From Desulfuromonadaceae bacterium (GTDB lineage: Bacteria; Desulfobacterota; Desulfuromonadia; Geobacterales; Pseudopelobacteraceae): DNA of 64,000 nt. Numbering within the stretch: position 1 is the first letter of the stretch; every line of letters starts with the position of its first letter. Both the position numbers and the translations under genes were made by a program. The notes below the pieces were generated by a model, which saw only the letters and a list, made by a program, of their open reading frames with translations, was not told where the DNA came from and made no database searches. Below are positions 8,105 to 17,805 of this stretch, one piece after another. The stretch spans positions 1 to 64,000 of the forward strand of contig JAQTQX010000016.1 of assembly GCA_028712075.1 (NCBI GenBank). Direction: 5' to 3'.

Positions 8105-9259
8105 ATGGCACGCCGCAAACTATCGATAGATGATGACGCTCTGATCAGAGCCGGACAGGTTATGGCTGATACCGCCGCTCCGTCACTCGATCTTGCCCGG
8201 GAATATGCCGTGCTGGCTGCCGAATATCGCAAGCAGCAGCGTAAACTGCACAAAACGCTGACCATCAGCGACACCTACCAGAGCAGGCTGAAGGAAACGC
8301 TGAAACTGTTGGAAGATGCCTCGGCAAAGTACCGCCAGCTGAAGGATGTGGCCTTGCCGATCTGCATGTACTGCAAAAAGGTGCGTGCCGATAACAACTA
8401 CTGGCAGAAGGTGGAAACCTATTTCGGCACCCATGCCGATATCATGTTCAGTCACGGCATCTGTCCCGACTGCATTGAAGCGGCCTGCAGCCACATGGGT
8501 GTTCCGCTGAGCGCGATCAAGCTGCCGAAAGCTCCGCCAGCCGCGAATCTATCAACGCGACGCGGTCAGGAACCGGTTGAGGATGCGGCGTTGGACGAAA
8601 TGCGGGCGCTGTTTGATCGCAGCATGGCCGATGGCAATCCCTTGGCTCCAGAACTTGATCGGATCATTTCCCGCTACGACAAGCTGCTGCGCCGCTTTAC
8701 CAAGACCATGTCCATCAGCGACGGCTATCAATCGCAGTTAATGGATTTCAAGGCCCGCCTGGAAGTGGTGGCCCGCACCGATCTGCTCACCGGCCTGTCA
8801 AACCGCTGGGAGATCATGGCTCGTCTGGAAGCGGAGCAGAGCCGAAGCAACAGGTACGGTACGACCTTTTCGCTGCTGATCTGCGACCTGGATTTCTTCA
8901 AGGAGATCAACGATACCTACGGTCATAGCGCTGGCGACAAGGTACTCAAGGCCGTCGCCGATTCACTCCGCCTCTCGCTGCGCAATGAGGATTTCTGCGG
9001 TCGGTGGGGGGGGGAAGAGTTCTTGATCTTACTGCCTGAAACCGGTTTGACACAGGCAGGTGTGGTGGCGGAAAAGCTTCTCGCTGCCGTGCGGGACGTC
9101 CGCGTACCGTGGGAAGAACGGGCAATCTCGGTGACCATGAGCGCCGGTGTTGGCGAGTTCAAGACGGGGATGAGCATCGACCAGTGCATCAAACAGGTGG
9201 ATGACGCACTCTATTCGGCAAAGCACAGCGGACGGGATCGTTTTCTGCTGGTGAAATGA
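8105..9259 (+). CDS. siaD: SiaD-like diguanylate cyclase with duplicated stalk
   Basis: A 384-residue protein ending in a GGDEF domain with an intact active site (GGEEF, residues 302-306) and an upstream RxxD inhibitory site (RNED, 293-296). It should make c-di-GMP from two GTP. Unlike the shorter SiaD of Pseudomonas, a helical stalk occurs twice: residues 36-72 (KTLTISDTYQSRLKETLKLL) and 186-222 (KTMSISDGYQSQLMDFKARL). Between them is a CxxC...CxxC module (C87, C90, C120, C123; WQKVETY...FSHGICPDC) of the type found beside PAS domains in histidine kinases. The ribosome site lies inside the 3' end of siaC, implying coupled translation. The stalk is the expected SiaC docking region. Confidence 0.85.
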   Translation: MARRKLSIDDDALIRAGQVMADTAAPSLDLAREYAVLAAEYRKQQRKLHKTLTISDTYQSRLKETLKLLEDASAKYRQLKDVALPICMYCKKVRADNNYWQKVETYFGTHADIMFSHGICPDCIEAACSHMGVPLSAIKLPKAPPAANLSTRRGQEPVEDAALDEMRALFDRSMADGNPLAPELDRIISRYDKLLRRFTKTMSISDGYQSQLMDFKARLEVVARTDLLTGLSNRWEIMARLEAEQSRSNRYGTTFSLLICDLDFFKEINDTYGHSAGDKVLKAVADSLRLSLRNEDFCGRWGGEEFLILLPETGLTQAGVVAEKLLAAVRDVRVPWEERAISVTMSAGVGEFKTGMSIDQCIKQVDDALYSAKHSGRDRFLLVK

Positions 9260-9302
9260 AGTGTGCTGAAGGAACAGAAATTTATTTCAAAGGAATATGT
9301 AC

Positions 9303-10835
9303 ATGAAAAAACCACTACTGCTGATGATTCTCGACGGTTGGGGAATCAACCCCAATCCGGCTCACAATGCCGTCGCACTGGCTAAAACCCCGAACCTGAC
9401 CGGCTATCTGAACAATTACCCGCATACCCAGATTCTTACCTCCGGCATGGCGGTAGGTCTGCCGGATGGGCAGATGGGCAATTCCGAAGTCGGCCATCTC
9501 AATCTCGGGGCCGGTCGGGTTGTTTATCAAGAGCTGACCCGTGTCACCAAGTCCATTCTCGATGGCGACTTCTTCACCAATCCGGTCCTGCTTGACTGCA
9601 TCTCCAAAGTCAAAGCGTCCGGGGGCAGGCTGCACCTCTCCGGTCTTCTCTCGGATGGGGGAGTGCATTCCCACATCACCCACCTCTACGCACTGCTGGA
9701 ACTGGCGAAGCGTGAGGGTTTGACGGATGTCTTTGTACACTGCCTGCTGGATGGGCGTGATACGCCCCCTCAGAGCGGTGCCGAGTATCTGGCACAGCTG
9801 GAGGCGGAGATCGTGAGGATCGGCGTCGGAAGAATCGCTACGGTCATGGGGCGCTACTACGCGATGGATCGCGATACCCGTTGGGACCGGGTGGAAAAAG
9901 CCTATAATGCCATAGTGCACGGCCTCGGTGAATTGTGTGTGTCCTCTCTGGATGCCATTACTCAGAGCTATGACTCCAAGGTGTATGACGAATTTGTTGT
10001 TCCTGCCGTAATCTGTGACCAGGGTGCGCCGGTCGGCCAACTGCTCGATGGCGATGGTTTTATCTTTTTTAACTTTCGCTCAGACCGGGCCCGGGAAATT
10101 ACCAGGGCTCTTGCGCTGGACGAGTTCGACGGCTTTGTGCGCAGGAGTCGGCCTGAACTGGCAGGCTACGTCTGCCTGACAGAATACGATGCAACGTTTG
10201 GGTTGCCGATTGCGTTCGCATCAACCGAATTGAAGAACCTGCTTGGCGGGATTATTGCCGATGCCGGGTTAAAACAGTTGCGCATTGCTGAAACCGAAAA
10301 GTATGCCCATGTCACCTTCTTTTTTAATGGCGGTGTGGAAACTCCTTTTGCGAGCGAGGATCGTGCCCTGATCCCGTCTCCGAAAGAGGTTGCCACGTAC
10401 GATCTGAAACCGGAGATGAGCGCCGGACAGGTGACTGACAAGCTTCTGAAGCTATTAGATCAGGATATTTACGATGTCATCATCCTCAATTTTGCCAACT
10501 GTGATATGGTTGGTCACACCGGTATTGAGTCCGCTGCCATTAAGGCTGTCGAAACGGTTGATACCTGTGTCGGTCGAGTGGTCTCCAAGGTGAAGGAATT
10601 GGGTGGTGCGGTGCTTATCACTGCAGACCATGGCAACGCTGAGCAGATGCAGGATGAGAATGGCGAGCCGTTTACCTCCCATACGACCAACCCGGTCTGG
10701 CTGGTGGTGGTGGATGACAGCCGGAAAGGTTGTATCCTGCGCGAAGGAGGGCGACTTGCCGACATTGCTCCGACCATCCTGAAGATGCTGGGCCTGGCGC
10801 AGCCGCAGGAGATGACGGGGGAGAGCTTGCTGTAA
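9303..10835 (+). CDS. gpmI: 2,3-bisphosphoglycerate-independent phosphoglycerate mutase
   Basis: A 510-residue alkaline-phosphatase-superfamily mutase that interconverts 3- and 2-phosphoglycerate in glycolysis and gluconeogenesis with two Mn(II) ions. The N-terminal LLMILDGWG supplies the first metal aspartate. [17 protein letters not shown] carries the catalytic serine, and [11 protein letters not shown] the C-terminal metal ligands. An ATG at 9297 is also in frame, but AAAGGA is correctly spaced only for the ATG at 9303. The length is normal. A REC-GGDEF-like gene follows 41 bases after the stop. Confidence 0.96.
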   Translation: MKKPLLLMILDGWGINPNPAHNAVALAKTPNLTGYLNNYPHTQILTSGMAVGLPDGQMGNSEVGHLNLGAGRVVYQELTRVTKSILDGDFFTNPVLLDCISKVKASGGRLHLSGLLSDGGVHSHITHLYALLELAKREGLTDVFVHCLLDGRDTPPQSGAEYLAQLEAEIVRIGVGRIATVMGRYYAMDRDTRWDRVEKAYNAIVHGLGELCVSSLDAITQSYDSKVYDEFVVPAVICDQGAPVGQLLDGDGFIFFNFRSDRAREITRALALDEFDGFVRRSRPELAGYVCLTEYDATFGLPIAFASTELKNLLGGIIADAGLKQLRIAETEKYAHVTFFFNGGVETPFASEDRALIPSPKEVATYDLKPEMSAGQVTDKLLKLLDQDIYDVIILNFANCDMVGHTGIESAAIKAVETVDTCVGRVVSKVKELGGAVLITADHGNAEQMQDENGEPFTSHTTNPVWLVVVDDSRKGCILREGGRLADIAPTILKMLGLAQPQEMTGESLL

Positions 10836-10876
10836 CAACCAGATGGACGCCAGACAACCAGGCGCATGGAGCTTAT

Positions 10877-11821
10877 ATGGATACGTCTGAACAAATCCAG
10901 ATACTTGTTGTGGATGATGATCGTCTGATACGGAGTGTATTGGAGGCGAGCCTGAAAGCGGCGGGTTACAGTGTGGTTGCGGCAGAAAACGGCAAAAAAG
11001 CGCTGGAACTGTTTCGCACCGGCTATTTTCCGATCGTGCTTACGGACCTGATCATGCCCGAGATGAGCGGCCTTGAACTCTGCCGGGCGCTGCGTGAGGA
11101 TGCGTCCACCGAGGGGTATACATACGTCATTGTGCTGACCTCACAGGATTCAAAAAATGACATCATTGCCGGGCTTGATGCGGGTGCCGATGAGTACCTG
11201 ATCAAGCCGGTCCATCAGGCTGAGCTACAATCGCGCCTGAGAACGGCCCGCAGAATTCTGGAACTTGAACGTGCCCGAAAACAGTACATTGAACAGATCG
11301 CCAGCTTTTCACTCATAGATCCGGTCAGCGGCACCTTTAACAGACGCTACATGGATGAGCATATCCCGCATGAAATCAAACGGGCCTACCGCTATGAACG
11401 TTCCTTGTCGATGATCATGGTCAGCATCAAGAGTTTTGGCGGGCTACTTGGCCAGTATGGCTATTATGCCGGAGAGACGATCCTGAAAGGGTGTGCCGAT
11501 TGTCTGGTGGAGTCGGTGCGCAAGGATATTGACTGGGTTGCCCGTAGCGGTGAAAGCGAGTTTGTTATTCTGCTGCCGGAAGCCGACTGCTCCGGTGCTC
11601 TGATAGTGGCGACCCGGTTGCGGCTTAGAATTGATACGATGGTCACCAAGATTCATGCAGTAGAGGTCAAGATACATGCCAGTTTTGGTGTAACCGGCTT
11701 TACCGCAAGCCAGAAAAAAGAGGGCTTTACCGCCGAGATGATGCTGGAGCGGGCCAATAATTGTCTTGCCGAAGCTCGAGAGGAACCGGAGAGTGCGATC
11801 AAGGGTGTTCAGATTACCTGA
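10877..11821 (+). CDS. Response regulator with degenerate GGDEF domain
   Basis: The frame is open from 10730, but the ATG at 10877 begins a complete receiver domain ([12 protein letters not shown]; phospho-acceptor Asp in [11 protein letters not shown]; conserved Lys in YLIKPV). The second half (from [14 protein letters not shown]) follows the GGDEF fold, but the active-site signature is SGESEF instead of GG(D/E)EF. No RxxD inhibitory site is visible at the usual spacing. The protein (314 residues) is therefore more likely a non-catalytic or GTP-binding output module than a working cyclase. It lies between gpmI and argC on the same strand. Confidence 0.85.
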   Translation: MDTSEQIQILVVDDDRLIRSVLEASLKAAGYSVVAAENGKKALELFRTGYFPIVLTDLIMPEMSGLELCRALREDASTEGYTYVIVLTSQDSKNDIIAGLDAGADEYLIKPVHQAELQSRLRTARRILELERARKQYIEQIASFSLIDPVSGTFNRRYMDEHIPHEIKRAYRYERSLSMIMVSIKSFGGLLGQYGYYAGETILKGCADCLVESVRKDIDWVARSGESEFVILLPEADCSGALIVATRLRLRIDTMVTKIHAVEVKIHASFGVTGFTASQKKEGFTAEMMLERANNCLAEAREEPESAIKGVQIT

Positions 11822-11858
11822 AGCGCTGGTCGGTAGATTCCCATATCAGGAGAAACTC

Positions 11859-12899
11859 ATGCTGAATGTTGCCATTGTCGGAGCCAGCGGCTATACCGGG
11901 CTCGAACTGATTCGAATTCTGCATTGCCACCCGGAGGTGGCGGTGACCTGTCTGACGTCGGAACAAAGTGCCGGAAAACGGATTTCCGAGGTTTTTCCGA
12001 CCCTCCGGGAGCGGTGCGATATTGTGCTGGAAAATCTTGAGCCGGTGCGGGTTGCCGAAAAAGCGGATATTATATTCACGGCGCTGCCGCACAAGGCAGC
12101 GATGGAAGTCGTGCCGACCTTCCTTACATTGGGTAAAAAGGTTATCGACCTGTCAGCAGATTATCGCCTTGCAGACCCGGCCGTATATGGTCAGTGGTAT
12201 GAGCCGCACATGAACCCGGCCAATCTGAAAAAGGCGGTCTATGGTCTGCCGGAGATCAGGCGGGCAAAAATAAAGAAGGCACAGCTGGTTGCCAATCCGG
12301 GCTGCTATCCGACCAGCATCATACTCGGGCTGGCGCCTTTGCTCAAGAAGGGGGTAATCGAGCTGGCCGGCATCATCGCCGACTCTGCTTCCGGGGTAAC
12401 CGGTGCCGGGCGCTCTGCCAAGGTTGACAGCCTCTACTGTGAAGTGAATGAAGGGTACCGGGCATATGGTGTCGGCGGGACACATCGTCATATTCCGGAG
12501 ATCGAGCAGGAGCTTTCCCTGCTGGCCGGCACCCAGTTGAAACTCACTTTCACACCACATCTGGTGCCGATGGACAGGGGTATTCTGTCAACAATCTATG
12601 CGACGCCCTGCAAATTGCTTTCGGTGGATTCACTCGCCAAGCTGTACCGCGATTTTTACGCCGGCGAGCCGTTTGTGCGGATTCTCCCCACCGGTTCTCT
12701 CCCCTCAACCGCCTTTGTACGCGGTTCCAATTTCTGCGATATTGCGCCGGTCGTTGATCCGCGAACCGGCAGGATAGTCATCGTCTCGGCTATTGATAAT
12801 CTGGTCAAAGGGGCCTCAGGCCAGGCGGTGCAGAACATGAATCTTGTCTGCGGTTTCCCCGAAACAATGGGTCTGAACGGTCTGGCGCTGTTCCCCTGA
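11859..12899 (+). CDS. argC: N-acetyl-gamma-glutamyl-phosphate reductase
   Basis: A 346-residue NADP-dependent reductase of arginine biosynthesis. It converts N-acetylglutamyl-5-phosphate to the semialdehyde. The N-terminal [19 protein letters not shown] is the dinucleotide-binding motif, and [10 protein letters not shown] carries the active-site cysteine. [13 protein letters not shown] and [12 protein letters not shown] are typical of ArgC. The frame extends further upstream, but the ATG at 11859 has a CAGGAGAAA ribosome site. The next gene follows after 6 bases. Confidence 0.96.
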   Translation: MLNVAIVGASGYTGLELIRILHCHPEVAVTCLTSEQSAGKRISEVFPTLRERCDIVLENLEPVRVAEKADIIFTALPHKAAMEVVPTFLTLGKKVIDLSADYRLADPAVYGQWYEPHMNPANLKKAVYGLPEIRRAKIKKAQLVANPGCYPTSIILGLAPLLKKGVIELAGIIADSASGVTGAGRSAKVDSLYCEVNEGYRAYGVGGTHRHIPEIEQELSLLAGTQLKLTFTPHLVPMDRGILSTIYATPCKLLSVDSLAKLYRDFYAGEPFVRILPTGSLPSTAFVRGSNFCDIAPVVDPRTGRIVIVSAIDNLVKGASGQAVQNMNLVCGFPETMGLNGLALFP

Positions 12900-12905
12900 C
12901 CGTCC

Positions 12906-14711
12906 ATGCCATTTATCCCGACAACAGAGGAAGAAGTACACCAACGTGGCTGGAGCGGACTTGACATCATTTTCGTCAGCGGTGATGCCTATATCGATCA
13001 TCCTGCATTTGGCGTCCCTCTGTTGGCCCGCTGGCTTGAGTCCCATGGTTTCCGCGTCGGCATTATCGCTCAGCCGGACTGGCGCTCAAAAGAGCCGTTC
13101 ATGGCACTCGGCCGGCCACGGATGTTCTTTGCCGTTTCGGCAGGAGCCATGGATTCGATGGTCGCGCACTATACACCAGCCCGCAAACTGCGGCACGATG
13201 ATGCCTACACGCCTGGCAACAGTCACGGCGCCCGTCCCAACCGCGCAACGATCATTTACACCTCTCGCCTGAAGGAGGCATTCAAGGATGTGCCGGTCAT
13301 AATCGGTGGCATTGAAGCGTCGCTGCGCCGTTTTGCCCACTACGATTTCTGGGAAAACAGGGTGCGTCGCTCAATTCTGTTTGATGCCAAAGCGGATCTG
13401 CTGATTTACGGCATGGCGGAACAGGCTCTTCTCGCTGTTGCGGAGCGAGTGCGAAACGGTGAGCGTTTCGGTGAAATCCACGATGTACGGGGTACGGCAT
13501 ATCACTGCAAAATTTTTAACGGTAACAGCTCTGTGTCGATTCCCTCTTTTGAGGAGGTGTCTGCTACAAAAGAGGAATTTTCAGAAGCATTCCGAATAGC
13601 CTATCTTCAGCAGAACCCCTGGTCAGGCGGAGTTGTAATCCAGCAGCACGCTGACCGGATGCTTGTCTGCAATCCACCGGCACTACCGCTCACGGAAGCC
13701 GAAATGGATGCCGTCTATGCCCTGCCGTTTGAAAAGTGCCCGCATCCGACATACAGCGAAACTATTCCTGCCTGGGAGCAGATAAAAGCATCCATTACCA
13801 GCCATCGCGGCTGTTTTGGCGGCTGTGCTTTCTGTGCCATCACCATGCATCAGGGGAAAACAATCCAGTCCCGCAGCATTGCGTCACTTTGTGAGGAAGT
13901 CACCGCCATGACCAGAAAACCCTGGTTTCGCGGCACCGTCAGCGATATTGGCGGACCAACGGCAAACATGTATGGGCTTGGCTGCAGCAATAGTGATGCC
14001 ATGAAAAAATGCCGGCGTGAGAGCTGCATCTTTCCGGATATCTGTACACATCTGCGTACTGATGACACACCGGCGACCTCACTGCTGCATGCGGTTCGTT
14101 CTCTTGAGGGGGTGAAGCATACGGCTGTTTCATCCGGTATCCGCTATGACCTGCTGGAAAGGCAGCCGAACTACTTTGGAGAACTGGTTGCCCATCAGGT
14201 GAGCGGTCTGCTCAAGATCGCTCCGGAGCATCTGGTTGATCATGTCACCACGATCATGCGCAAGCCGGGGCGGAAATCATTTGAAAGCTTTATCACTCGC
14301 TTCCAGGCTGCAAGCGGACGAGCCGGCAAGCGCCAGTATATTGTGCCATATCTTATTTCCGGGCACCCCGGCTGTACACTGGCAGATATGCTTGAGCTGG
14401 CGCTGCTGCTGAAGGGGATGGGGATCACGGTGGAGCAGGTTCAGGATTTTACGCCGACTCCTGGAACGGTGGCTACTTGTATGTTTCACACCGGGATTGA
14501 TCCGCTGACCGGCAAACGGGTATACGTTGCGGCAAGTGACCGGGAGAAGGGATTACAGAAGGCGCTGCTACTCCGGCACCAGTCGTCGGAGCGTTCAAAG
14601 GTAATTGAGGCGCTGCGGGAGTTGGGGCGGGAAGAAGACGCGCGGCAGCTGTTTGGCTTTGCTCCCGACACTGGGCGTCGCTCGGCAAAAATAATAAAAA
14701 AAGCCCGCTGA
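12906..14711 (+). CDS. ygiQ: YgiQ-family radical SAM protein
   Basis: A 601-residue protein of the YgiQ/UPF0313 family. A B12-binding-like N-terminus is followed by the radical SAM core. The [4Fe-4S] cysteine motif is GCFGGCAFC (about residues 304-312), in the usual [11 protein letters not shown] setting. Other family signatures are [39 protein letters not shown] and [11 protein letters not shown]. The substrate is not known. It starts 6 bases after argC and probably shares its transcript. The stop codon lies inside the terminator hairpin that serves cspA from the other strand. Confidence 0.93.
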   Translation: MPFIPTTEEEVHQRGWSGLDIIFVSGDAYIDHPAFGVPLLARWLESHGFRVGIIAQPDWRSKEPFMALGRPRMFFAVSAGAMDSMVAHYTPARKLRHDDAYTPGNSHGARPNRATIIYTSRLKEAFKDVPVIIGGIEASLRRFAHYDFWENRVRRSILFDAKADLLIYGMAEQALLAVAERVRNGERFGEIHDVRGTAYHCKIFNGNSSVSIPSFEEVSATKEEFSEAFRIAYLQQNPWSGGVVIQQHADRMLVCNPPALPLTEAEMDAVYALPFEKCPHPTYSETIPAWEQIKASITSHRGCFGGCAFCAITMHQGKTIQSRSIASLCEEVTAMTRKPWFRGTVSDIGGPTANMYGLGCSNSDAMKKCRRESCIFPDICTHLRTDDTPATSLLHAVRSLEGVKHTAVSSGIRYDLLERQPNYFGELVAHQVSGLLKIAPEHLVDHVTTIMRKPGRKSFESFITRFQAASGRAGKRQYIVPYLISGHPGCTLADMLELALLLKGMGITVEQVQDFTPTPGTVATCMFHTGIDPLTGKRVYVAASDREKGLQKALLLRHQSSERSKVIEALRELGREEDARQLFGFAPDTGRRSAKIIKKAR

Positions 14712-14725
14712 ATCCAGCAGGCTTT
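14686..14725 (-). terminator. Intrinsic terminator of cspA
   Basis: The stem AAAGCCCGCTG (14700-14710) pairs with CAGCAGGCTTT (14715-14725) with one mismatch and a 4-base loop. On the minus strand it is followed by a T-rich run (14699-14686), as expected for a terminator 40 bases after the cspA stop. On the plus strand only three T residues follow, so it may weakly stop ygiQ transcription too. Confidence 0.75.
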
Positions 14726-14767
14726 AGAAACAACCGTTTGATAACACGCAGTAAAAATTACATACAC

Positions 14768-14968
14768 CTACTTCTTCACCACATTGGCAGCCTGCAGGCC
14801 TTTCGGGCCCTGGGTGATCTCGAAAGTAACGGCATCGCCCTCTGCAAGTGATTTGAAGCCTTCACCGGTGATTGCGGAGAAGTGAACAAAGACGTCTTCG
14901 CCCCCTTCCTGCTCGATGAAGCCAAACCCTTTTGTGTCGTTAAACCATTTAACCTTGCCCTGTGCCAT
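14768..14968 (-). CDS. cspA: Cold-shock protein (CspA family)
   Basis: A 66-residue single cold-shock domain. RNP1 is KGFGFIEQ and RNP2 is VFVHFSAI; the chain starts [11 protein letters not shown]. It binds single-stranded RNA and DNA and is thought to act as an RNA chaperone. A GGAGGCAGG ribosome site precedes the start. A strong terminator follows, and upstream sequence suggests a leader of about 150 bases. The stem TCCGG/CCGGA just upstream of the ribosome site may be part of that leader. Confidence 0.95.
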   Translation of the reverse strand: MAQGKVKWFNDTKGFGFIEQEGGEDVFVHFSAITGEGFKSLAEGDAVTFEITQGPKGLQAANVVKK

Positions 14969-15127
14969 TTCCTGCCTCCTTTTTTGTCCGGACCTACGCC
15001 GGAACGATTGGTTACCGCTTAAGTTTCTGGAGTCTGATGCAGGAAAAGCGCAAAAAAAGCCTGGTCAAACCGCGTGCTACTTGCAACGTTCTGCAAAAAC
15101 TTCCGAAACTGCGTGCCCGAGTCGTTT

Positions 15128-15152
15128 ATCATAGCAAGAAAGCGGGTGTCAA
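15128..15152 (-). promoter_or_regulatory. Possible cspA promoter
   Basis: On the minus strand TTGACA (15152-15147) and an extended -10, TGCTATGAT (-10 hexamer 15133-15128), lie upstream of cspA. The 13-base spacer is too short for a standard promoter, so the extended -10 would have to do most of the work. Initiation here would give a leader of about 150 bases, similar in length to cold-regulated csp mRNAs elsewhere. Confidence 0.35.
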
Positions 15153-15168
15153 GACAATTCAACACATG

Positions 15169-15765
15169 TTATGGTGCCTTTATTTCGTCGCTTTTACTCT
15201 GTAATTTTTTTACCAGCTTGTCGTATCCGCTGGCGGTAATACTTTTATTGAATTGACTGCGGTAATTTGAGACAAGACTGACCCCTTCTATAACGACGTC
15301 GTATACCATCCATTTTCCGCTCTGTTTGGAGAGATGGTAATCAAGGGTAAATTCATCACGATTGGCAGTGACAACTTTTGATTTTACGACGGCGTGTTCG
15401 TCGTCTTCCAGATACTCTTTAATGTACACGATCTTTTCATTGTTATATGACTCGATTTTAGCGGCGTATGAATTTTCGAGCAATGTTGCAAACAGCTCAG
15501 AAAAATGTTTTTTCTCAGCAGCGGTGCGGCCGTTCCAATGTTTGCCGAGTGAACGCTTCGCCATTTCCGGATAGTCAAAAATGCTGCCGATGGCATCTTT
15601 AAGAATCTGGCGCCGTTTTGTTCCATTCTTTTTCAAGTTCTTATCTGCGACAATCCGCACTACTTCGTCAACGGTTGTTTTAACATTTTCCAGCGGGCCT
15701 GCCGCCCATGCCATCGACATCGTAAAAATCAGTGCAATCAGTACCAGCAGTATTCGGCTCAGCAT
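15169..15765 (-). CDS. mlaC: MlaC-type periplasmic phospholipid-binding protein
   Basis: A 198-residue protein with a signal peptide (LLVLIALIFTMSMAWA), then the Ttg2D/MlaC fold. Typical segments are FDYPEMAKRSLGKHWNGRTAAEKKHF and a beta-sheet part near WMVYDVVIEGVSLVSNYRSQF. MlaC carries phospholipids across the periplasm between the outer-membrane complex and the MlaFED importer or exporter. It is the last gene of the mlaEFD-tolC-mlaC operon, 18 bases after tolC, with a GGAGGACG ribosome site. The direction of transport in this lineage is not known. Confidence 0.9.
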   Translation of the reverse strand: MLSRILLVLIALIFTMSMAWAAGPLENVKTTVDEVVRIVADKNLKKNGTKRRQILKDAIGSIFDYPEMAKRSLGKHWNGRTAAEKKHFSELFATLLENSYAAKIESYNNEKIVYIKEYLEDDEHAVVKSKVVTANRDEFTLDYHLSKQSGKWMVYDVVIEGVSLVSNYRSQFNKSITASGYDKLVKKLQSKSDEIKAP

Positions 15766-15783
15766 AACGTGACGTCCTCCTGG

Positions 15784-17169
15784 TTATTTTTCCTGGATGT
15801 TCAGTGGTTCGTTTGTCGCGTAGTTAAGGCTCGCTGCAGCAATCCGATAATTGTAGACTGATTTGAAAAAATCCGAGCGCATGCTTGAGTAGGCCTGCAG
15901 TGCTTCAAAAATGTCTTTGGCGGGGCCCATGCCGAAATCGAAATTGGCCACTGCGGTCACCGCCCATTTTTTGGCGTTCAGGTAGGCGCTCCGTGTTGCT
16001 GCTGCGCTGTTTTTTGCTTCTATCAGGTCCAGATAATATTTTTTAACCTGAAGCGGCACATTGGCATTGGCGAAATCACTGGTACTGAGCAGACGATTGT
16101 ATTGGGCCCGTTCTGCGGAAACCTTGGCGCCGGTAATGCCGAAATCGAGTTTCCAGCGCGCGCCAAGGGCGACTCCGCCGACCAGATGCTGAAAAGGATC
16201 TGTCAAATAGGGGTTGTGCACCCGCTCCCGGTCCTCAGCATATGCCCAGGAGAAGAGACCACCCAGAAAAATATCGGGATAATAGTTGGCCTTGGCTGCT
16301 TCGACCAGTGCCGACCTGGCTTTAAGTCCCTCAGCGATCTGCTGGAATTCAGGGCGCCGCGCGTGGGCATTATTGAGGTAGGTTTCCAGAGGTAAAATTT
16401 CGGCATTATCAATAACCAGGCGCTCGGTACCGGTCTCAAGCGGGGCGTAGACCGGCAGGTTAAGGCGGGCCCTGAGGGCAGCCAAGGCAAGCTGCTCTCC
16501 CTTTTTTGCTTCTTCAAGATATTTTGTTGCCATACCTGAAAATGCATCCAGTTTATAGAGATCCATTTCATCGACGGTAGCAGACCCTTGATCAAGCAGT
16601 TTTTGTGCCTTTTCCCGTGCTCTGATCAGAATTTCCTCGACCTCAAGTACCAGCTCCTTCATCTCGCGTGCCAGTAGCAGGCCGTAATAATATTCATGCA
16701 CCTTGAGGACTATCTCATTCGCCCGTTGCTGTCTGCGTGAACGGTCTACTTCAATCCCGTGAGTTGCCGCCTTCATATTTTCAGAAATTTTCCCGAAGGT
16801 GTAGAGCGGCTGAATGAGCGTTGCATCGGCACTGGTAAACCAGGTAAGTGAGTTGAAGCTGAACGGTTTATCCGTTCTGACCGGGTCGAGATACTCCCGG
16901 TAGGCGGTCGGTGCCGGACCGATCAGGGCGGTTACTTCGAGCTGTGGATAACGATACGCCTTTGCTTCTGCAAGTTTGCTGGTTGCCAAAGCAATGTCAC
17001 CGTCAGCTTCTCCAAGTTCCGGCGCATATTTCAGGGCCAGTTGGATACAGTCATCAAGACTCAAGGCCGCATGTGGCGGTATGACGTCTTCCCCGAAACT
17101 CCTGCCGACGACAGTTACCAACAATACGACGGCCACGCAGGCACAACTCGTCAGATATGATATTTTCAT
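15784..17169 (-). CDS. TolC-family outer membrane protein
   Basis: A 461-residue outer-membrane channel-type protein with a signal peptide (CACVAVVLLVTVVGRSFG). It has two repeats of the OEP fold: LSLDDCIQLALKYAPEL near residue 37, and RPEFQQIAEGLKARSALVEAAKANYYPDIFLGG about residues 288-320. It lies between mlaD and mlaC in one operon, not beside an RND pump. This suggests it is the outer-membrane partner of the lipid transporter, or that the operon moves another substrate. Coiled-coil helices cover most of the sequence. Confidence 0.9.
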   Translation of the reverse strand: MKISYLTSCACVAVVLLVTVVGRSFGEDVIPPHAALSLDDCIQLALKYAPELGEADGDIALATSKLAEAKAYRYPQLEVTALIGPAPTAYREYLDPVRTDKPFSFNSLTWFTSADATLIQPLYTFGKISENMKAATHGIEVDRSRRQQRANEIVLKVHEYYYGLLLAREMKELVLEVEEILIRAREKAQKLLDQGSATVDEMDLYKLDAFSGMATKYLEEAKKGEQLALAALRARLNLPVYAPLETGTERLVIDNAEILPLETYLNNAHARRPEFQQIAEGLKARSALVEAAKANYYPDIFLGGLFSWAYAEDRERVHNPYLTDPFQHLVGGVALGARWKLDFGITGAKVSAERAQYNRLLSTSDFANANVPLQVKKYYLDLIEAKNSAAATRSAYLNAKKWAVTAVANFDFGMGPAKDIFEALQAYSSMRSDFFKSVYNYRIAAASLNYATNEPLNIQEK

Positions 17170-17195
17170 CGTACGGTCCTCTGCTCCAGCGCGAA

Positions 17196-17645
17196 TTAAA
17201 TTTTGCCGTGAATAAATTTGCTGACCAACTCTTCAATATCGATGGCCGACTCTGTTTCGCGAATCTTGTCATTGTTTTTCAGCATGTTATCAGAACCGCC
17301 CGGCCTGAGTTTAATGAATTTGTCGCCAATAATACCGCTTGTGCGTACCGAGGCGATGACATCGTCGGTAATTTTTACTCCGGAGTTGATTTTCAGATAG
17401 GCCAGTGCACGGTCGCCGCTTTTTTCATCCAGTGCAATCCGGTCAACTTTACCGACCTCTACGCCGGCCACCTCAACCCGAGCCCCCGGCTTCAGTCCTG
17501 AAACTGAATCAAATGTGGCGATAACAGAGTAGTAATCACCGCCACCAAGTTCCATTTTACCCAGTTTGATCGAAACATACCCGAGACAGAGAATGCCGAT
17601 CAGCATGAATGTGCCAACCATCAGTTCCAATTTTGCCATATTCAT
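17196..17645 (-). CDS. mlaD: MlaD-type MCE domain protein
   Basis: A 149-residue protein with one N-terminal membrane helix (KLELMVGTFMLIGILCLGYVS) and a single MCE domain (LKPGARVEVAGVEVGKVDRI, then IIGDKFIKLRPGG). MlaD forms a hexameric ring on the inner-membrane ABC transporter and channels phospholipid. The frame starts at 17663, but AGAGGG is correctly spaced for the ATG at 17645 (MNMAKLE). It lies 26 bases before tolC. It is separated from mlaF by an inverted-repeat element. Confidence 0.92.
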   Translation of the reverse strand: MNMAKLELMVGTFMLIGILCLGYVSIKLGKMELGGGDYYSVIATFDSVSGLKPGARVEVAGVEVGKVDRIALDEKSGDRALAYLKINSGVKITDDVIASVRTSGIIGDKFIKLRPGGSDNMLKNNDKIRETESAIDIEELVSKFIHGKI

Positions 17646-17680
17646 AGCCTGTTCCCTCTTCAAAACAATAGTAGGTGGTT

Positions 17681-17805
17681 ATGCCAATTCCAGATCAAAG
17701 ATGATCTCAAGGCGGCGAGGAAATTGGCGACATAATCGTACAAATAGTACGTTGAGGAGCCGATGACGAGTCAACGAAGAGAGGGCTTTGATCTGGAATT
17801 GGTAT
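17681..17805. repeat. 125-bp inverted-repeat element between mlaF and mlaD
   Basis: The ends are 20-bp inverted copies: 17681-17700 matches the reverse complement of 17786-17805 with one mismatch (core CCAATTCCAGATCAAAG). A second dyad, CGTAC/GTACG, sits near the centre (about 17739-17754). It carries no open frame, and the mlaF stop codon begins at its right end. Size and structure fit a MITE or REP-like element inserted in the operon; no target duplication is obvious. Confidence 0.75.

Noticed and set aside
9315-10040. Antisense frame of 241 codons over gpmI
   Set aside because: gpmI is unmistakable on the plus strand; the antisense translation has no family character.
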